Shown: positions 29,020 through 37,190, counted from the first letter of the stretch. The stretch is 64,000 bases of DNA from Trueperaceae bacterium (GCA_011389865.1 JAABTL010000002.1:62001-126000), one strand, 5' to 3'. Program-made: numbers and translations. The notes: generated by a model from the letters alone, not told the origin.

Positions 29020-29096
29020 TGGTAGCGATGGACGGGCTCGAACCGTCGACCTCACGATTATGAGTCGTGCGCTCTAACCAGCTGAGCTACATCGCC
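29020..29096 (-). tRNA. tRNA-Met (anticodon CAT), elongator type
   Basis: Minus-strand cloverleaf: acceptor GGCGATG with CATCGCT (first pair G-T), anticodon stem CACGA/TCGTG around CTCATAA, T arm GACGG-TTCGAGC-CCGTC, CCA encoded. The anticodon stem lacks the three G-C pairs of initiator tRNA. A CAT anticodon could also belong to tRNA-Ile2 (lysidine-modified), which cannot be excluded from sequence alone. A TAGTAT -10 lies about 35 bases upstream on the minus strand. Confidence 0.85.
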
Positions 29097-29241
29097 GCGG
29101 CGCGGCGGGCGGCCGCCGCGCGGGTCCGAACATACTACCCCCGGCACGTGATGGGCAAGCGGTGCGCCGACGCCGGGCGTGGCCGGTGGCGCCGGGGGAC
29201 GCCGATCCGCAACCGTACCGGGCCGGCGTCAGGACGGGTGC

Positions 29242-29247
29242 TAGCCT
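29242..29247 (+). promoter_or_regulatory. Extended -10 (TGC-TAGCCT) for the DUF883-like gene
   Basis: TAGCCT preceded by TGC predicts a start near 29254 and a 100-base leader before ATG 29354. The rest of the 257-base gap from tRNA-Met holds no gene that I can see. Confidence 0.4.
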
Positions 29248-29353
29248 TGACGCCTGAGCGGCTCGCCGCGTTGCAGGCCCAGCATCCGACACTCTCGAAT
29301 CCCCGCCCTCGCTTGCCTCCGCCGGCGCCACCGCCAGAACCGGAGGTCCGGCC

Positions 29354-29692
29354 ATGGCCGTCACCGAACTCGACAAGCAGATGAAGGCACTGAAGAAGGA
29401 CCTGGATAGGCTCCAGGCCGACTTCGGCAGGCTCACGAACGACGGCGGCAAGGCCGCCAGGCAGGCGTCCAGTACGGCCCACGAAGCCAGCGCGAGCGCG
29501 CTCGCCAAGCTCGAGGAGGAGGCGACGCGGCTCGTGGACGGCCTGAAGGGGGCGGGCCAGAGCGTCGTGGAAGGTGGCGAGGACGTCGTCGCCGGCGTCC
29601 ACGAGAAGATGCAGGAGCGCCCGCTGATCGTCGCCGCCGCCGCGTTGGGCGTCGGCCTGGTCGTCGGGATGGTCATCGCCCGGAAGCGCTAG
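29354..29692 (+). CDS. YqjD/ElaB-like (DUF883-type) membrane-anchored protein
   Basis: 112 residues. A charged amphipathic helix or coiled coil (about 4-95, with ELDKQMKALKKDLDRLQAD and later EDVVAGVHEKMQERP) leads into one C-terminal membrane helix (LIVAAAALGVGLVVGMVIA) ending in basic residues. This is the DUF883 layout; in E. coli such tail-anchored proteins bind ribosomes at the membrane under stress. Start ATG 29354 has CGGAGG about 10 bases upstream. The next gene begins 4 bases after the stop and encodes another small membrane protein, so the pair is likely an operon. Confidence 0.75.
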   Translation: MAVTELDKQMKALKKDLDRLQADFGRLTNDGGKAARQASSTAHEASASALAKLEEEATRLVDGLKGAGQSVVEGGEDVVAGVHEKMQERPLIVAAAALGVGLVVGMVIARKR

Positions 29693-29696
29693 CCCC

Positions 29697-29993
29697 GTGG
29701 TGCAGCGCGTCGTCGCCCTGCTGATCGCCGTCGTCGAGCTGCTCGAGGCGGAGGCCGACCGGCTCACGACCGGCATCCGCCGGCTACTCGTGACCGGTGC
29801 GCTCGTCGCGATCGGGGCGACCCTGGTGGCGGCCGGGCTCGTCGGGGGCGGCGGCTTCCTGCTGTGGTCCCTGTACCTGACCCTGCTCGCGCGCATGCCC
29901 GACGCCCTGGCGGCCCTGATCGTCGGGCTCGGCGTGTGGCTGCTGCTAGGGGTTGCGACGTGGCTGGCCGTTCTGCGCCTGCGTCGACGGTGA
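29697..29993 (+). CDS. Small two-helix membrane protein, phage-holin/Holin-X-like
   Basis: 98 residues: an amphipathic N-terminal helix (VVALLIAVVELLEAEADRLT) then two long membrane helices (about 32-60 and 68-93) and a basic tail RLRRR. This matches the small phage-holin-superfamily (Holin-X) membrane proteins that often follow DUF883 genes in bacteria. Despite the name there is no sign of a lytic function or prophage here. Start GTG 29697 lies 4 bases after the upstream stop. Role unknown; probably membrane-stress related with its partner. Confidence 0.65.
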   Translation: MVQRVVALLIAVVELLEAEADRLTTGIRRLLVTGALVAIGATLVAAGLVGGGGFLLWSLYLTLLARMPDALAALIVGLGVWLLLGVATWLAVLRLRRR

Positions 29994-30023
29994 ACGAGCG
30001 CGCGGCGCCCCTGCGGCCGAGCG

Positions 30024-30827
30024 CTACAGCGCCGGGTCGGCCCGGTACGGCGCCCACTCGGGCTCGTGGGCGTAAGCGAAGCGGTAGTACTCCCCGCCCT
30101 CGAGGGCGCCCGCCGCCGCCTCGTCGACGACGACCTTGCAGTTCGGATGGAGCTGCAACGCGGTGGCGCTGATGCGCGCCGTGATCGGCCCCTCGGTCGC
30201 GCGCGCCAGGATGGCCGCCTTGGCGGCGCCCGTGGCGACGAGCAGCACCTCGCGGGCCTCCAGGATCGTCCCGACGCCCATCGTCAGTGCGCGCGAGGGC
30301 ACGGCCCCCGCGTCGCCGCCGAACATCTCCGCGTTCTGCGCCCGCGTCGTCGGCGTCAGCGCCTTCTCGCGCGTCCGCGACATCAGCGCGGACAGCGGCT
30401 CGTTGAAGCCGATGTGGCCGGTCTCCCCCAGCCCGAGCAGCTGCAGGTCGATCCCGCCGGCCTCGGCGATCGCCCGCTCGTACGCCTGCGCCTCGGCCGC
30501 GAGGTCGGGTGCGACGCCGTTGGGCAGGCGGGTGCGCTCGGGAGGGAGGCCGACCCGGTCGAAGAGGCGCTCGCGCATGTAGTGGTGGTAGGAGCGGGGG
30601 TCGTCGGGCGAGAGCCCCACGTACTCGTCGAGGTTGAAGGTGCGCAGGCGACCGAGGTCGATCCGGCCGGCGTCGTGCTGGGTGACGAGTTCGTCGTAGA
30701 TGGCTTCCATGGTCCGGCCGGTGGCGCAGCCGAGGACGAGGTCCGGCTTCGCGCTCACGCGGTCGGCGACGATGCGCGCCACGAGGCGCGCCACGTGCGC
30801 CGCGGACGGGCGGATGAGGATCTCCAC
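30024..30827 (-). CDS. nagB: Glucosamine-6-phosphate deaminase
   Basis: 267 residues, the family norm. LGCATGRTMEAIYDEL (phosphate-binding loop near the N-terminus), TFNLDEYVGLSPDDPRSYHHYM with the catalytic Asp, and LLGLGETGHIGFNEPLS with the ring-opening His and nearby Glu. It converts glucosamine-6-phosphate to fructose-6-phosphate and ammonia, directing amino sugars to glycolysis. The start is GTG 30827, supported by TGG-TAGACC six bases upstream. It stands alone on the minus strand, divergent from mglB. No nagA or transporter is adjacent. Confidence 0.96.
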   Translation of the reverse strand: MEILIRPSAAHVARLVARIVADRVSAKPDLVLGCATGRTMEAIYDELVTQHDAGRIDLGRLRTFNLDEYVGLSPDDPRSYHHYMRERLFDRVGLPPERTRLPNGVAPDLAAEAQAYERAIAEAGGIDLQLLGLGETGHIGFNEPLSALMSRTREKALTPTTRAQNAEMFGGDAGAVPSRALTMGVGTILEAREVLLVATGAAKAAILARATEGPITARISATALQLHPNCKVVVDEAAAGALEGGEYYRFAYAHEPEWAPYRADPAL

Positions 30828-30839
30828 GGTGATGGTCTA
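30828..30839 (-). promoter_or_regulatory. -10-like box (TGG-TAGACC) for nagB
   Basis: TAGACC on the minus strand (30834-30839) preceded by TGG lies 6 bases before the GTG start. The last base deviates from TANNNT, but the position matches the leaderless set. Confidence 0.4.
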
Positions 30840-30912
30840 CCACGGCGCGCGAGCGCACGTCGGCACGCCGCCCAGTGGGGGGAGCTTCACGCCGGCGTCC
30901 CCGGGCGAGCGT

Positions 30913-30923
30913 TAGCATGACGC
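30913..30923 (+). promoter_or_regulatory. -10 box (TAGCAT) for leaderless mglB
   Basis: TAGCAT at 30913-30918 is followed by 5 bases and the mglB ATG, with no ribosome binding site between. Confidence 0.55.
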
Positions 30924-31427
30924 ATGTTGGAGCCTTCGCTCGATCTCTACGGTGAGGCGGCCGAGCGGGTCGAGGGCTTGCTGGTCGACCTGCTCACGCA
31001 GAGCCGCGCGCGGTACGCGCTGCTGATCGACCGCCAGGGCTTCGTCATCCTGCACTGCCGCGCCGCCTGGGCGCCGAAACCGCCCTCGCTCGATTCGCTG
31101 GCGACCCTGATCGCGTCGAACCACTCGGCGAACGAGGCGATCGCCCAGCTCTTCGGCGAGGCGAGTTTCCGCGAGACGGTGCAGCAGAGCGACGGGGTCG
31201 GCACCTACGTGGAGTCCGTCGGCGACAAGGCACTGCTGGTGACGGTGTTCGACGCCTCCGCGCCGCTCGGCAAGGTCAAGCTCTTCACCAAGCGCGCGCT
31301 GGAACGCATCCAGGCCGTGCTGGACGAGACCCGCGAGGCGGCCCCGATGGCCGACATCGGCGGGAGCTTCAGCGTCCACGCCGGCGCGCTGCTGGACGAA
31401 CTGTTCGGGGACGGGAAGACGCCATGA
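30924..31427 (+). CDS. mglB: MglB, Roadblock/LC7 GTPase-activating partner of MglA
   Basis: 167 residues with a Roadblock/LC7 fold: a long first helix ([20 protein letters not shown]), strands [12 protein letters not shown], the [15 protein letters not shown] helix, and [17 protein letters not shown] before the last helix. MglB is the GTPase-activating protein for the polarity switch MglA and marks the lagging pole in gliding or twitching bacteria; Thermus and Deinococcus relatives carry the same pair. The ATG lies 5 bases after a -10 box, and the stop overlaps the mglA ATG (ATGA), giving coupled translation. Confidence 0.93.
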   Translation: MLEPSLDLYGEAAERVEGLLVDLLTQSRARYALLIDRQGFVILHCRAAWAPKPPSLDSLATLIASNHSANEAIAQLFGEASFRETVQQSDGVGTYVESVGDKALLVTVFDASAPLGKVKLFTKRALERIQAVLDETREAAPMADIGGSFSVHAGALLDELFGDGKTP

Positions 31428-32014
31428 GCACCATCAACTTCGCCGCCCGCGAGATCAACTTCAAGCTCGTCTACTACGGGCCGGGGCTCTCGGGCAAGAC
31501 GACGAACCTGAAGCAGATTCATGCCCACGTCCCCGTGGAGTCGAAGGGCGAGATGGTCTCGCTGCAGACGGAGGACGAGCGCACGCTCTTCTTCGACTTC
31601 CTGCCCCTCGATCTAGGCAAGGTCAACGGCTTCAAGACGCGCTTCCACCTCTACACCGTGCCCGGTCAGGTGTTCTACAACGCCAGCCGGCGGCTCATCC
31701 TGCGCGGTGTGGACGGCGTCGTGTTCGTGGCTGACTCGGCCCCGAACCGCCTGCGCGCCAACGCGGAGTCGCTGCGCAACCTGCGGGAGAACCTCGCGGA
31801 ACACGGCCTGTCGCTGGGCGACCTGCCCTACGTGATCCAGGTGAACAAGCGTGACCTGCCCGACGCCCTGCCGGTCGACATGATCCGCGCCGTGCTCGAC
31901 CCGGACGGCGGCGCGCCGCTGTTCGAGGCGGTCGCCCAGCAGCACGTCGGCGTGATCGAGCCGCTCAAGGCCGTATCCAAGCTGGTGCTGGAGAAGCTGG
32001 CCCAACGCGCCTGA
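31424..32014 (+). CDS. mglA: MglA, Ras-like polarity GTPase
   Basis: 196 residues, typical for MglA. P-loop [12 protein letters not shown] (18-29), switch region with [20 protein letters not shown], the MglA-type [20 protein letters not shown] in place of the Ras DxxG, and [10 protein letters not shown] for guanine recognition. It binds GTP at the leading pole and directs type IV pilus activity; PilT elsewhere in the window could be one of the machines controlled. It is translationally coupled to mglB. Downstream lies an array of palindromic repeats and then gcvT. Confidence 0.96.
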   Translation: MSTINFAAREINFKLVYYGPGLSGKTTNLKQIHAHVPVESKGEMVSLQTEDERTLFFDFLPLDLGKVNGFKTRFHLYTVPGQVFYNASRRLILRGVDGVVFVADSAPNRLRANAESLRNLRENLAEHGLSLGDLPYVIQVNKRDLPDALPVDMIRAVLDPDGGAPLFEAVAQQHVGVIEPLKAVSKLVLEKLAQRA

Positions 32015-32037
32015 TCGCGCGGATCGTCAGCGAACGC

Positions 32038-32107
32038 GCTCGCTCGCGAGCCTGCTCGTGCGCGAGCGGACCTGCTCGTGCGCGAGCTAACCCGCTCGCT
32101 CGCGAGC
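32038..32107. repeat. Four palindromic GCTCG-N4-CGAGC units in tandem
   Basis: The 14-base palindrome GCTCG-N4-CGAGC occurs at 32038, 32054, 32074 and 32094 (spacings 16, 20, 20). The second and third units sit in nearly identical 20-base repeats (32051-32070 and 32071-32090); a broken fifth copy begins at 32114. Each unit can fold by itself and any unit can pair with any other. The array fills the gap between mglA and the gcvT promoter. It may be a terminator, a processing site or a binding array; the sequence alone does not decide. Confidence 0.85.
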
Positions 32108-32144
32108 GGGCCTGCTCGGGGCGTACGTCGCCCGCAGGGCGCGG

Positions 32145-32156
32145 TAGCCTGGGCGC
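32145..32156 (+). promoter_or_regulatory. -10 box (TAGCCT) for leaderless gcvT
   Basis: TAGCCT at 32145-32150 is followed by 6 bases and the gcvT ATG. No Shine-Dalgarno sequence is present. No glycine riboswitch was recognised, and a leaderless start leaves no room for one. Confidence 0.6.
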
Positions 32157-33233
32157 ATGAAGCAGACCCCGCTGCACGACGAGCACGTCGCCCTGAACGG
32201 GCGCATGGTCGACTTCGCCGGTTGGCACCTGCCGATCCAGTACCCGACCGGAATCCCGCAGGAACACCTCGCCGTGCGCCAGGACGCGGGCGTCTTCGAC
32301 GTCAGCCACATGGGGCAGCTCCGTATCCTGGGCCCCGACGCGACGCCGTTCCTCTCGTGGGCCACGCTCAACGATCCGGCTAAGCTGCGCCCGGGCCGGG
32401 GGCAGTACAGCATGCTGCAGAACGACCGTGGCGGCCTGATCGACGACCTCTACGTCTACCGCGACGTCGATGAGAGCTTCCTGGTGGTCGCCAACGCCGC
32501 CAACGTCGACGCGGTCCTCGGCCACCTGCAGGCGCTCGCGACGGCGCCCACGCCGGGCCCGTTCCGGGTCGTCGTCCGTGACGAGTCGGACGCGTGGGCC
32601 CTGCTCGCGGTTCAGGGTCCGAGCGCGGCCGCGAAGCTCGACCGTCTGGCGGACGCCGACCTGACGGCCGTCCGCAAGAACCGGCTGGTCGACACGACGC
32701 TTTCGGGGATGCCGGTGCGCCTCGCGCGCACGGGGTACACCGGCGAGGACGGCTTCGAGGTCTTCTGCCGGCCGGTCGACGCCGCCGCCGTGTGGCGGCT
32801 GCTGCTCGAGGCCGGCGTCGCGCCGTGCGGACTGGGGGCGCGCGACACGCTGCGCCTCGAGGCCGGCTTCCCCCTCTTCGGACACGAGCTCGACGACCGC
32901 AGCAACCCGCTGTGCACGCCCTTCGCCTGGGTGGTCAAGGACAAGCCGGCCTTCGGACTGGAGGCGCTGCGCGCCGGCGCGTGCCCGCGCCGCCTGGTCG
33001 GCCTCGTGCTCGAGGGGCGCGGCATCGCGCGCGACGGCTACCGCGTCCTGGACGAGGCGGGCGGCGAGATCGGCCGCGTGACGTCGGGCACGGTCTCGCC
33101 GTTGACGCGCACGAGCATCGCGCTGGCCTGGGTCGACGCGGCGCACGCCGACGAGGGCGCCCGCATCGCCGTGGAGATCCGCGGGCAGCCCGTGGTCGCG
33201 ACCGTCACGCCGCCCCCCTTCTACCGTCCGTGA
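32157..33233 (+). CDS. gcvT: Glycine cleavage system T protein (aminomethyltransferase)
   Basis: 358 residues. N-terminal MVDFAGWHLPIQYPTGIPQEH and FDVSHMGQL, ARTGYTGEDGFEVF in the folate-binding centre, and LRLEAGFPLFGHELDD near the core; VTSGTVSPLTRTSIALAWV closes the OB-like C-domain. It transfers the aminomethyl carbon from the H-protein lipoyl arm to tetrahydrofolate and releases ammonia. It is the first gene of gcvT-H-PA-PB; gcvH follows after 34 bases with its own -10-like box. The start is fixed by the leaderless promoter. Confidence 0.97.
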   Translation: MKQTPLHDEHVALNGRMVDFAGWHLPIQYPTGIPQEHLAVRQDAGVFDVSHMGQLRILGPDATPFLSWATLNDPAKLRPGRGQYSMLQNDRGGLIDDLYVYRDVDESFLVVANAANVDAVLGHLQALATAPTPGPFRVVVRDESDAWALLAVQGPSAAAKLDRLADADLTAVRKNRLVDTTLSGMPVRLARTGYTGEDGFEVFCRPVDAAAVWRLLLEAGVAPCGLGARDTLRLEAGFPLFGHELDDRSNPLCTPFAWVVKDKPAFGLEALRAGACPRRLVGLVLEGRGIARDGYRVLDEAGGEIGRVTSGTVSPLTRTSIALAWVDAAHADEGARIAVEIRGQPVVATVTPPPFYRP

Positions 33234-33240
33234 GTCCCTG

Positions 33241-33246
33241 TACGCT
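33241..33246 (+). promoter_or_regulatory. Possible internal -10 (TGTACGCT) before gcvH
   Basis: TACGCT at 33241-33246 lies 21 bases upstream of the gcvH ATG, with GAGGAG between as the ribosome binding site. It could add extra gcvH transcript inside the operon. Confidence 0.3.
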
Positions 33247-33267
33247 GAGTAGTCGAGGAGAACCCAC

Positions 33268-33654
33268 ATGAAGATCCCGCAAGAGCTTCGCTTCGCCGCC
33301 TCCCACGAATGGGCCACCGAGCCGGCCGACGGCATCGTCACCGTCGGCATCAGCGACTTCGCGCAGGACCAGCTCGGCGACGTCGTGTTCGTCGAGCTGC
33401 CCGACGTCGGGCGCACGCTGGCCGCCGGCGAGGCCGCGGCGGTCGTCGAGTCGGTGAAGACGGCGTCCGACATCTACGCGCCGCTCGCGGGCGAGGTCGT
33501 CGAGGTCAACGGCGCGCTCCTCGACGCGCCGGAGGCGATCAACACCGATGCCTACGGCGAGGGCTGGCTGTTCCGGCTGCGGGTGACCGACCCCGAGGCC
33601 TGGGGCGGGATGCTCGACGCCGACGCCTACGCAGCGGTGGCCGAGGAAGGCTGA
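33268..33654 (+). CDS. gcvH: Glycine cleavage system H protein
   Basis: 128 residues. Lipoyl attachment at Lys64 in [23 protein letters not shown] near the N-terminus and [15 protein letters not shown] near the C-terminus complete the family pattern. It carries the aminomethyl intermediate on its lipoyl arm between the P, T and L proteins. The ribosome site GAGGAG is 10 bases before the ATG. It is followed 2 bases after the stop by gcvPA. Confidence 0.98.
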   Translation: MKIPQELRFAASHEWATEPADGIVTVGISDFAQDQLGDVVFVELPDVGRTLAAGEAAAVVESVKTASDIYAPLAGEVVEVNGALLDAPEAINTDAYGEGWLFRLRVTDPEAWGGMLDADAYAAVAEEG

Positions 33655-33656
33655 GC

Positions 33657-35006
33657 GTGCCCTACGTCCCGCACACCGACGACGACGTCCGGCGGGCGCT
33701 GGCGGCGATCGGCGTCGACGACGTCGACGACCTGTTCGCGGACGTGCCGGCGGAGATCCTCGACCCCCAACTCGACCTCGCGGCGCCGATGGACGAGGTG
33801 GCGCTGCTCGCGCACCTCGATGCCCTGGCCGCCCTCGACCAGCAGGCGGTCCCGACGTTCCTCGGCGGCGGCGTTCGGCGCCACTTCATCCCCTCCGTCA
33901 CGCCGCGGCTGGCGATGCAAGGCGAGTTCGTCACGGCCTACACGCCCTACCAGGCCGAGGTCGCGCAGGGCGTCCTGCAATCGACGTTCGAGTTCCAGAC
34001 GATGATGTCGGAGCTCACCGGGCTGCCGATCGCCAACGCCTCGATGTACGACGGCGCCTCGGCGGTCGCCGAGGCCGCCCTCCTCGCGGTCAGGCAGACG
34101 CACCGCGAGACCGTCATGGTGTCGCGGGCGGTCCACCCCGAGACCCGCGAGGTGCTCCAGACCTACCTGTGGCCGCTCGACATCGACATCGAGGTCGTCG
34201 ACCTGGAGCCGTCGCTCACCACCCCGGTGCCCGCGGTCGGCGACCACGTCGCGGCCCTGATCGTCCAGGACCCGAACCACCTCGGTTACCTCGAGGACAT
34301 GCCGGCGATGGCGGCCGCCGCGCACGCGGGGGGCGCGCTGCTGATCGCCGTGGTCGACCCGCTGGCGCTGGCCGTGCTGCGCGAGCCCGGTAGCTACGGG
34401 GCGGACGTCGCCGTCGGCGACGGGCAGGTGCTCGGCGTGCCGATGCAGTTCGGTGGCCCCGCGTTCGGCTTCATGGTCGTCACCGACGCCCTGCTGCGGC
34501 AGCTGCCCGGGCGGATCGTGGGTCAGACGAGCGACGTCGACGGGCGCCGCGCCTTCGTGTTGACGCTGCAGGCACGCGAACAGCACATCCGGCGCTCCAA
34601 GGCGAAGTCCAACATCTGCTCGAACCACCAGCTGGCGGCCCTCCTCGCCACGGTCAACATGGCGGCGCTCGGCCCGTCCGGCCTGCGTGAGATGGCCGAG
34701 GGGACCGTTCGGCGTGCGCATCAGCTCGCCGCCGCCCTGCGCGGCGCCGGCGCCGACGTCGCCCCCAACGAGCGCTTCTTCGCGGAGTTCGTCCTGCGCA
34801 CGCGGGCCGAGGGCGCGACGGTGCGCCGCCGGCTGGCGAAGCGCGGCGTCCGGGCCGGCGTCCCCCTGCCCGCCGAGTACGGCATCGGCAACGGCGTCAC
34901 GCTGGCGGCGACCGAGCTGACGACCGACGCCGACGTCGAGGCGCTGCTCGCCGCCCTGCACGACGTCGGCGAGCTGGGTGTCGTCGGCACGGAGGTGGTC
35001 GCATGA
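33657..35006 (+). CDS. gcvPA: Glycine decarboxylase subunit 1
   Basis: 449 residues, the normal size of the first half of the split P protein. GGGVRRHFIPSVTPRLAMQG, FVTAYTPYQAEVAQGVLQ, FEFQTMMSELTGLPIANAS and MYDGASAVAEA are characteristic; the PLP lysine is not expected here because it lies in the second subunit. Together with GcvPB it decarboxylates glycine and loads the remainder on GcvH. GTG 33657 is preferred because GAGGAAGG precedes it and the N-terminus PYVPHTDDDVRRAL fits the family. It overlaps gcvPB by 4 bases (ATGA). Confidence 0.97.
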   Translation: MPYVPHTDDDVRRALAAIGVDDVDDLFADVPAEILDPQLDLAAPMDEVALLAHLDALAALDQQAVPTFLGGGVRRHFIPSVTPRLAMQGEFVTAYTPYQAEVAQGVLQSTFEFQTMMSELTGLPIANASMYDGASAVAEAALLAVRQTHRETVMVSRAVHPETREVLQTYLWPLDIDIEVVDLEPSLTTPVPAVGDHVAALIVQDPNHLGYLEDMPAMAAAAHAGGALLIAVVDPLALAVLREPGSYGADVAVGDGQVLGVPMQFGGPAFGFMVVTDALLRQLPGRIVGQTSDVDGRRAFVLTLQAREQHIRRSKAKSNICSNHQLAALLATVNMAALGPSGLREMAEGTVRRAHQLAAALRGAGADVAPNERFFAEFVLRTRAEGATVRRRLAKRGVRAGVPLPAEYGIGNGVTLAATELTTDADVEALLAALHDVGELGVVGTEVVA

Positions 35007-36445
35007 GCGACTTCCCGCTCGTGTTCGAACGCAGCGCGCCCGGCCGCCGGGCCGCCCGTCCGCCCGTGACCGAGGGTCCGGGCATGGCCGAGCTCCTGGG
35101 TGAGGACGCGCTGCGCGCCGACCCGCCGCGCCTCCCCGAGGTCTCCGAGCTCGACCTCGTGCGCCACTACACCCAGCTCGCGCACCGCCAGTTCTCGATC
35201 GACGGCAACTTCTACCCGCTCGGCAGCTGCACGATGAAGTACAACCCCAAGCTGCACGAGGACGCGGCCGACCGCTTCCTCGACCTCCACCCCTACCAGG
35301 ACCCCGACCATGCGCAGGGCGTTCTGGCGCTGCTGCACGGCCTGCAGGGCGACCTCGCGACGATCACCGGGATGGACGCGATCAGCCTGCAGCCGGCGGC
35401 CGGCGCCCACGGGGAGCTGACCGGGATCCTCATGATCCGCGCGTACCACGAGGCCAACGGCGAGGGCGAGCAGCGGCGGGTCGTCATCTGCCCCGACGGC
35501 GCCCACGGCACCAACCCCGCCACCGCGTCGATGGCCGGCTACGACGTCGTCGAGGTCCCCACGGGGCCCGACGGCGAGGTGGACATCGACGCCTTCGAAG
35601 CGGCGCTCGGTCCGGACACCGCCGCCGTCATGCTGACGAACCCCAACACCCTCGGCATCTTCGAGCGGCGCATCCTGCGCATGGCCGAGGCCGCCCACGC
35701 GGTCGGCGCCCAGCTGTACTACGACGGCGCGAACCTCAACGCGGTGGTCGGACGGGCACGCCCTGGCGACATGGGCTTCGACGTCGTGCATCTCAACCTG
35801 CACAAGACCTTCACCACGCCGCACGGCGGCGGCGGCCCCGGGACCGGCCCCGTGGGCGTCAAGGCGCACCTGGCGCCCTACCTGCCCGTGCCGCTGGTCA
35901 AGCGTGAGGGCGATCGCTTCGTCCTCGACGCGGAGCGGCCGAGGTCGATCGGCCGCATGCGCAGCTTCTATGGCAACGTCGGCAACCTCGTCCGCGCCTA
36001 CGCGTACATCCGCACCCTCGGCGCCGAGGGCCTGCGGCGCGTGAGTAGCATGGCCGTCCTCAACGCCAACTACCTGCGCATGAAGATGAAGGAGGCGGGG
36101 TTCACGATCGCCTTCGACCGCATCAACATGCACGAGTTCGTCGCGCAACCGCCGGCCGGCCTGCGCACGCTCGACATCGCCAAGGCGCTGCTCGACCACG
36201 GCGTCCATCCGATGACGGTCTACTTCCCGCTGATCGTCAAGGAGGCGATGATGGTCGAGCCGACGGAGACCGAGTCGCTCGAGACGCTCGACGCCTACGC
36301 GGCCATCCTCGCCGAGGTTCTCCAGCGCGCCCAGGACGACCCGGAGTACTTGGCGGGCGCACCCCGGCACACCCCGGTGCGCCGTCTCGACGAGACGACC
36401 GCCGCCCGCAAGCCGGTGCTGCGCCACGGGTTCGCACCCGGCTGA
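35003..36445 (+). CDS. gcvPB: Glycine decarboxylase subunit 2 (PLP-binding)
   Basis: 480 residues. SIDGNFYPLGSCTMKYNPK, LQPAAGAHGELTGILMIRAY, CPDGAHGTNPATASMAGY and NLHKTFTTPHGGGGPGTGPV; the PLP Schiff-base lysine is Lys268 in the last motif. It holds the active site of the split P protein. The start ATG overlaps the gcvPA stop. It ends the glycine cleavage operon and is followed by a strong bidirectional hairpin. The L protein (dihydrolipoyl dehydrogenase) is not in this window. Confidence 0.98.
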   Translation: MSDFPLVFERSAPGRRAARPPVTEGPGMAELLGEDALRADPPRLPEVSELDLVRHYTQLAHRQFSIDGNFYPLGSCTMKYNPKLHEDAADRFLDLHPYQDPDHAQGVLALLHGLQGDLATITGMDAISLQPAAGAHGELTGILMIRAYHEANGEGEQRRVVICPDGAHGTNPATASMAGYDVVEVPTGPDGEVDIDAFEAALGPDTAAVMLTNPNTLGIFERRILRMAEAAHAVGAQLYYDGANLNAVVGRARPGDMGFDVVHLNLHKTFTTPHGGGGPGTGPVGVKAHLAPYLPVPLVKREGDRFVLDAERPRSIGRMRSFYGNVGNLVRAYAYIRTLGAEGLRRVSSMAVLNANYLRMKMKEAGFTIAFDRINMHEFVAQPPAGLRTLDIAKALLDHGVHPMTVYFPLIVKEAMMVEPTETESLETLDAYAAILAEVLQRAQDDPEYLAGAPRHTPVRRLDETTAARKPVLRHGFAPG

Positions 36446-36466
36446 GCGCGCCCGCGGCATGTCCCA

Positions 36467-36508
36467 CGCGAGCGGCCCGCACCGGATCACCGGTGCGGGC
36501 CGCTCGCG
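36467..36508. terminator. Long perfect hairpin between gcvPB and the Fe-S carrier gene
   Basis: A 19-bp perfect stem (36467-36485 with 36490-36508) with a 4-base loop separates two convergent genes. It is the most stable hairpin noticed in the window and should end transcription from both sides. Confidence 0.85.
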
Positions 36509-36525
36509 TCGATCGCGTGCCTGGC

Positions 36526-36951
36526 CTAACCGCAGCCGCCGCTGCCCTCGCCGTCGGGCGCCGCCCGGCCGTCGGTCCGGAAGCTGCTGCCGCAACCGCA
36601 GGCGCTGGTCGCGTTCGGGTTCGTCACGTGGAAGCCGCCGCCCATCATGTTCTCGACGTAGTCGATCTCACTGCCGCGCAAGAGCGGCCAACTGCGGGCG
36701 TCGACGACCACGCGGGCGCCCCCGTCGGCGAACTCGCGGTCACCGTCGAGCCGTTGCTCGTCGATCGACATGCCGTAGCTGTAGCCGGAGCAGCCGCCGG
36801 ACTTGATGAACACGCGGATCGCCGCTGCGGCGGGCTGATCGGCCAGCAGGGCCGACGCCTTGGCCGCGCCGGCGACCGAGAACGTGACGCGCTCGAGCGG
36901 ATCGGATGGCGGTCGCGCGTCGGGGCTCGACGCGTGGTTGGTCTGTGGCAC
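36526..36951 (-). CDS. A-type iron-sulfur carrier protein (ErpA/IscA-like)
   Basis: 141 residues. The three-cysteine signature is complete: [13 protein letters not shown] and, near the C-terminus, [12 protein letters not shown]. The fold between ([20 protein letters not shown]) is the HesB domain. Such proteins carry nascent Fe-S clusters to apoenzymes such as isoprenoid enzymes or lipoyl synthase; a lipoyl link would fit the neighbouring glycine cleavage genes, but this is inference. The start is GTG 36951, with GGAGGT 4 bases upstream. A 20-residue non-conserved leader precedes the domain, and a short Gly-rich tail ends GGCG. ErpA and IscA cannot be told apart here. Confidence 0.9.
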   Translation of the reverse strand: MPQTNHASSPDARPPSDPLERVTFSVAGAAKASALLADQPAAAAIRVFIKSGGCSGYSYGMSIDEQRLDGDREFADGGARVVVDARSWPLLRGSEIDYVENMMGGGFHVTNPNATSACGCGSSFRTDGRAAPDGEGSGGCG

Positions 36952-36988
36952 GGGCACCTCCGGACGTCCTTGACGGTTCGCTAGGGTT

Positions 36989-36997
36989 GGTATAGCA
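36989..36997 (-). promoter_or_regulatory. Extended -10 (TGC-TATACC) for the Fe-S carrier gene
   Basis: TATACC on the minus strand (36989-36994), preceded by TGC, would start transcription near 36982, giving a 30-base leader that includes the ribosome site GGAGGT. Confidence 0.45.
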
Positions 36998-37061
36998 CGC
37001 GCCCGGCACCGCGTCGCCCACGCGCGCGACGGGGACGTTCGCGGCGCCCGACCCAAAGAGG

Positions 37062-37083
37062 GCGGCCCCCGACGGGGGGCCGC
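37062..37083 (-). terminator. Terminator after tRNA-Trp
   Basis: A 9-bp stem (37062-37070 with 37075-37083) with a 4-base loop lies directly downstream of tRNA-Trp on the minus strand and is followed in that direction by CTCTTTGGG. Confidence 0.7.
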
Positions 37084-37094
37084 ACGCGATCGGC

Positions 37095-37170
<76 letters not shown>

Positions 37171-37190
37171 CCGCTCCGACCGCGGCGAGG

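Noticed and set aside
29020-29096. Initiator tRNA-fMet
   Set aside because: The anticodon stem lacks the three consecutive G-C pairs and the acceptor does not have the C1-A72 mismatch, so it is an elongator-type (or Ile2) tRNA.
29697-29993. Holin-like gene as a sign of a prophage
   Set aside because: Holin-X-type membrane proteins are common chromosomal genes beside DUF883, and no phage gene, integrase or attachment site is nearby.
32030-32120. CRISPR array
   Set aside because: The units are 14-20 bases, palindromic and directly adjacent, with no unique spacers of CRISPR length and no cas genes.
32157-33233. Glycine riboswitch ahead of gcvT
   Set aside because: The -10 box lies 6 bases before the start codon, leaving no leader; the upstream repeats do not resemble the glycine aptamer.
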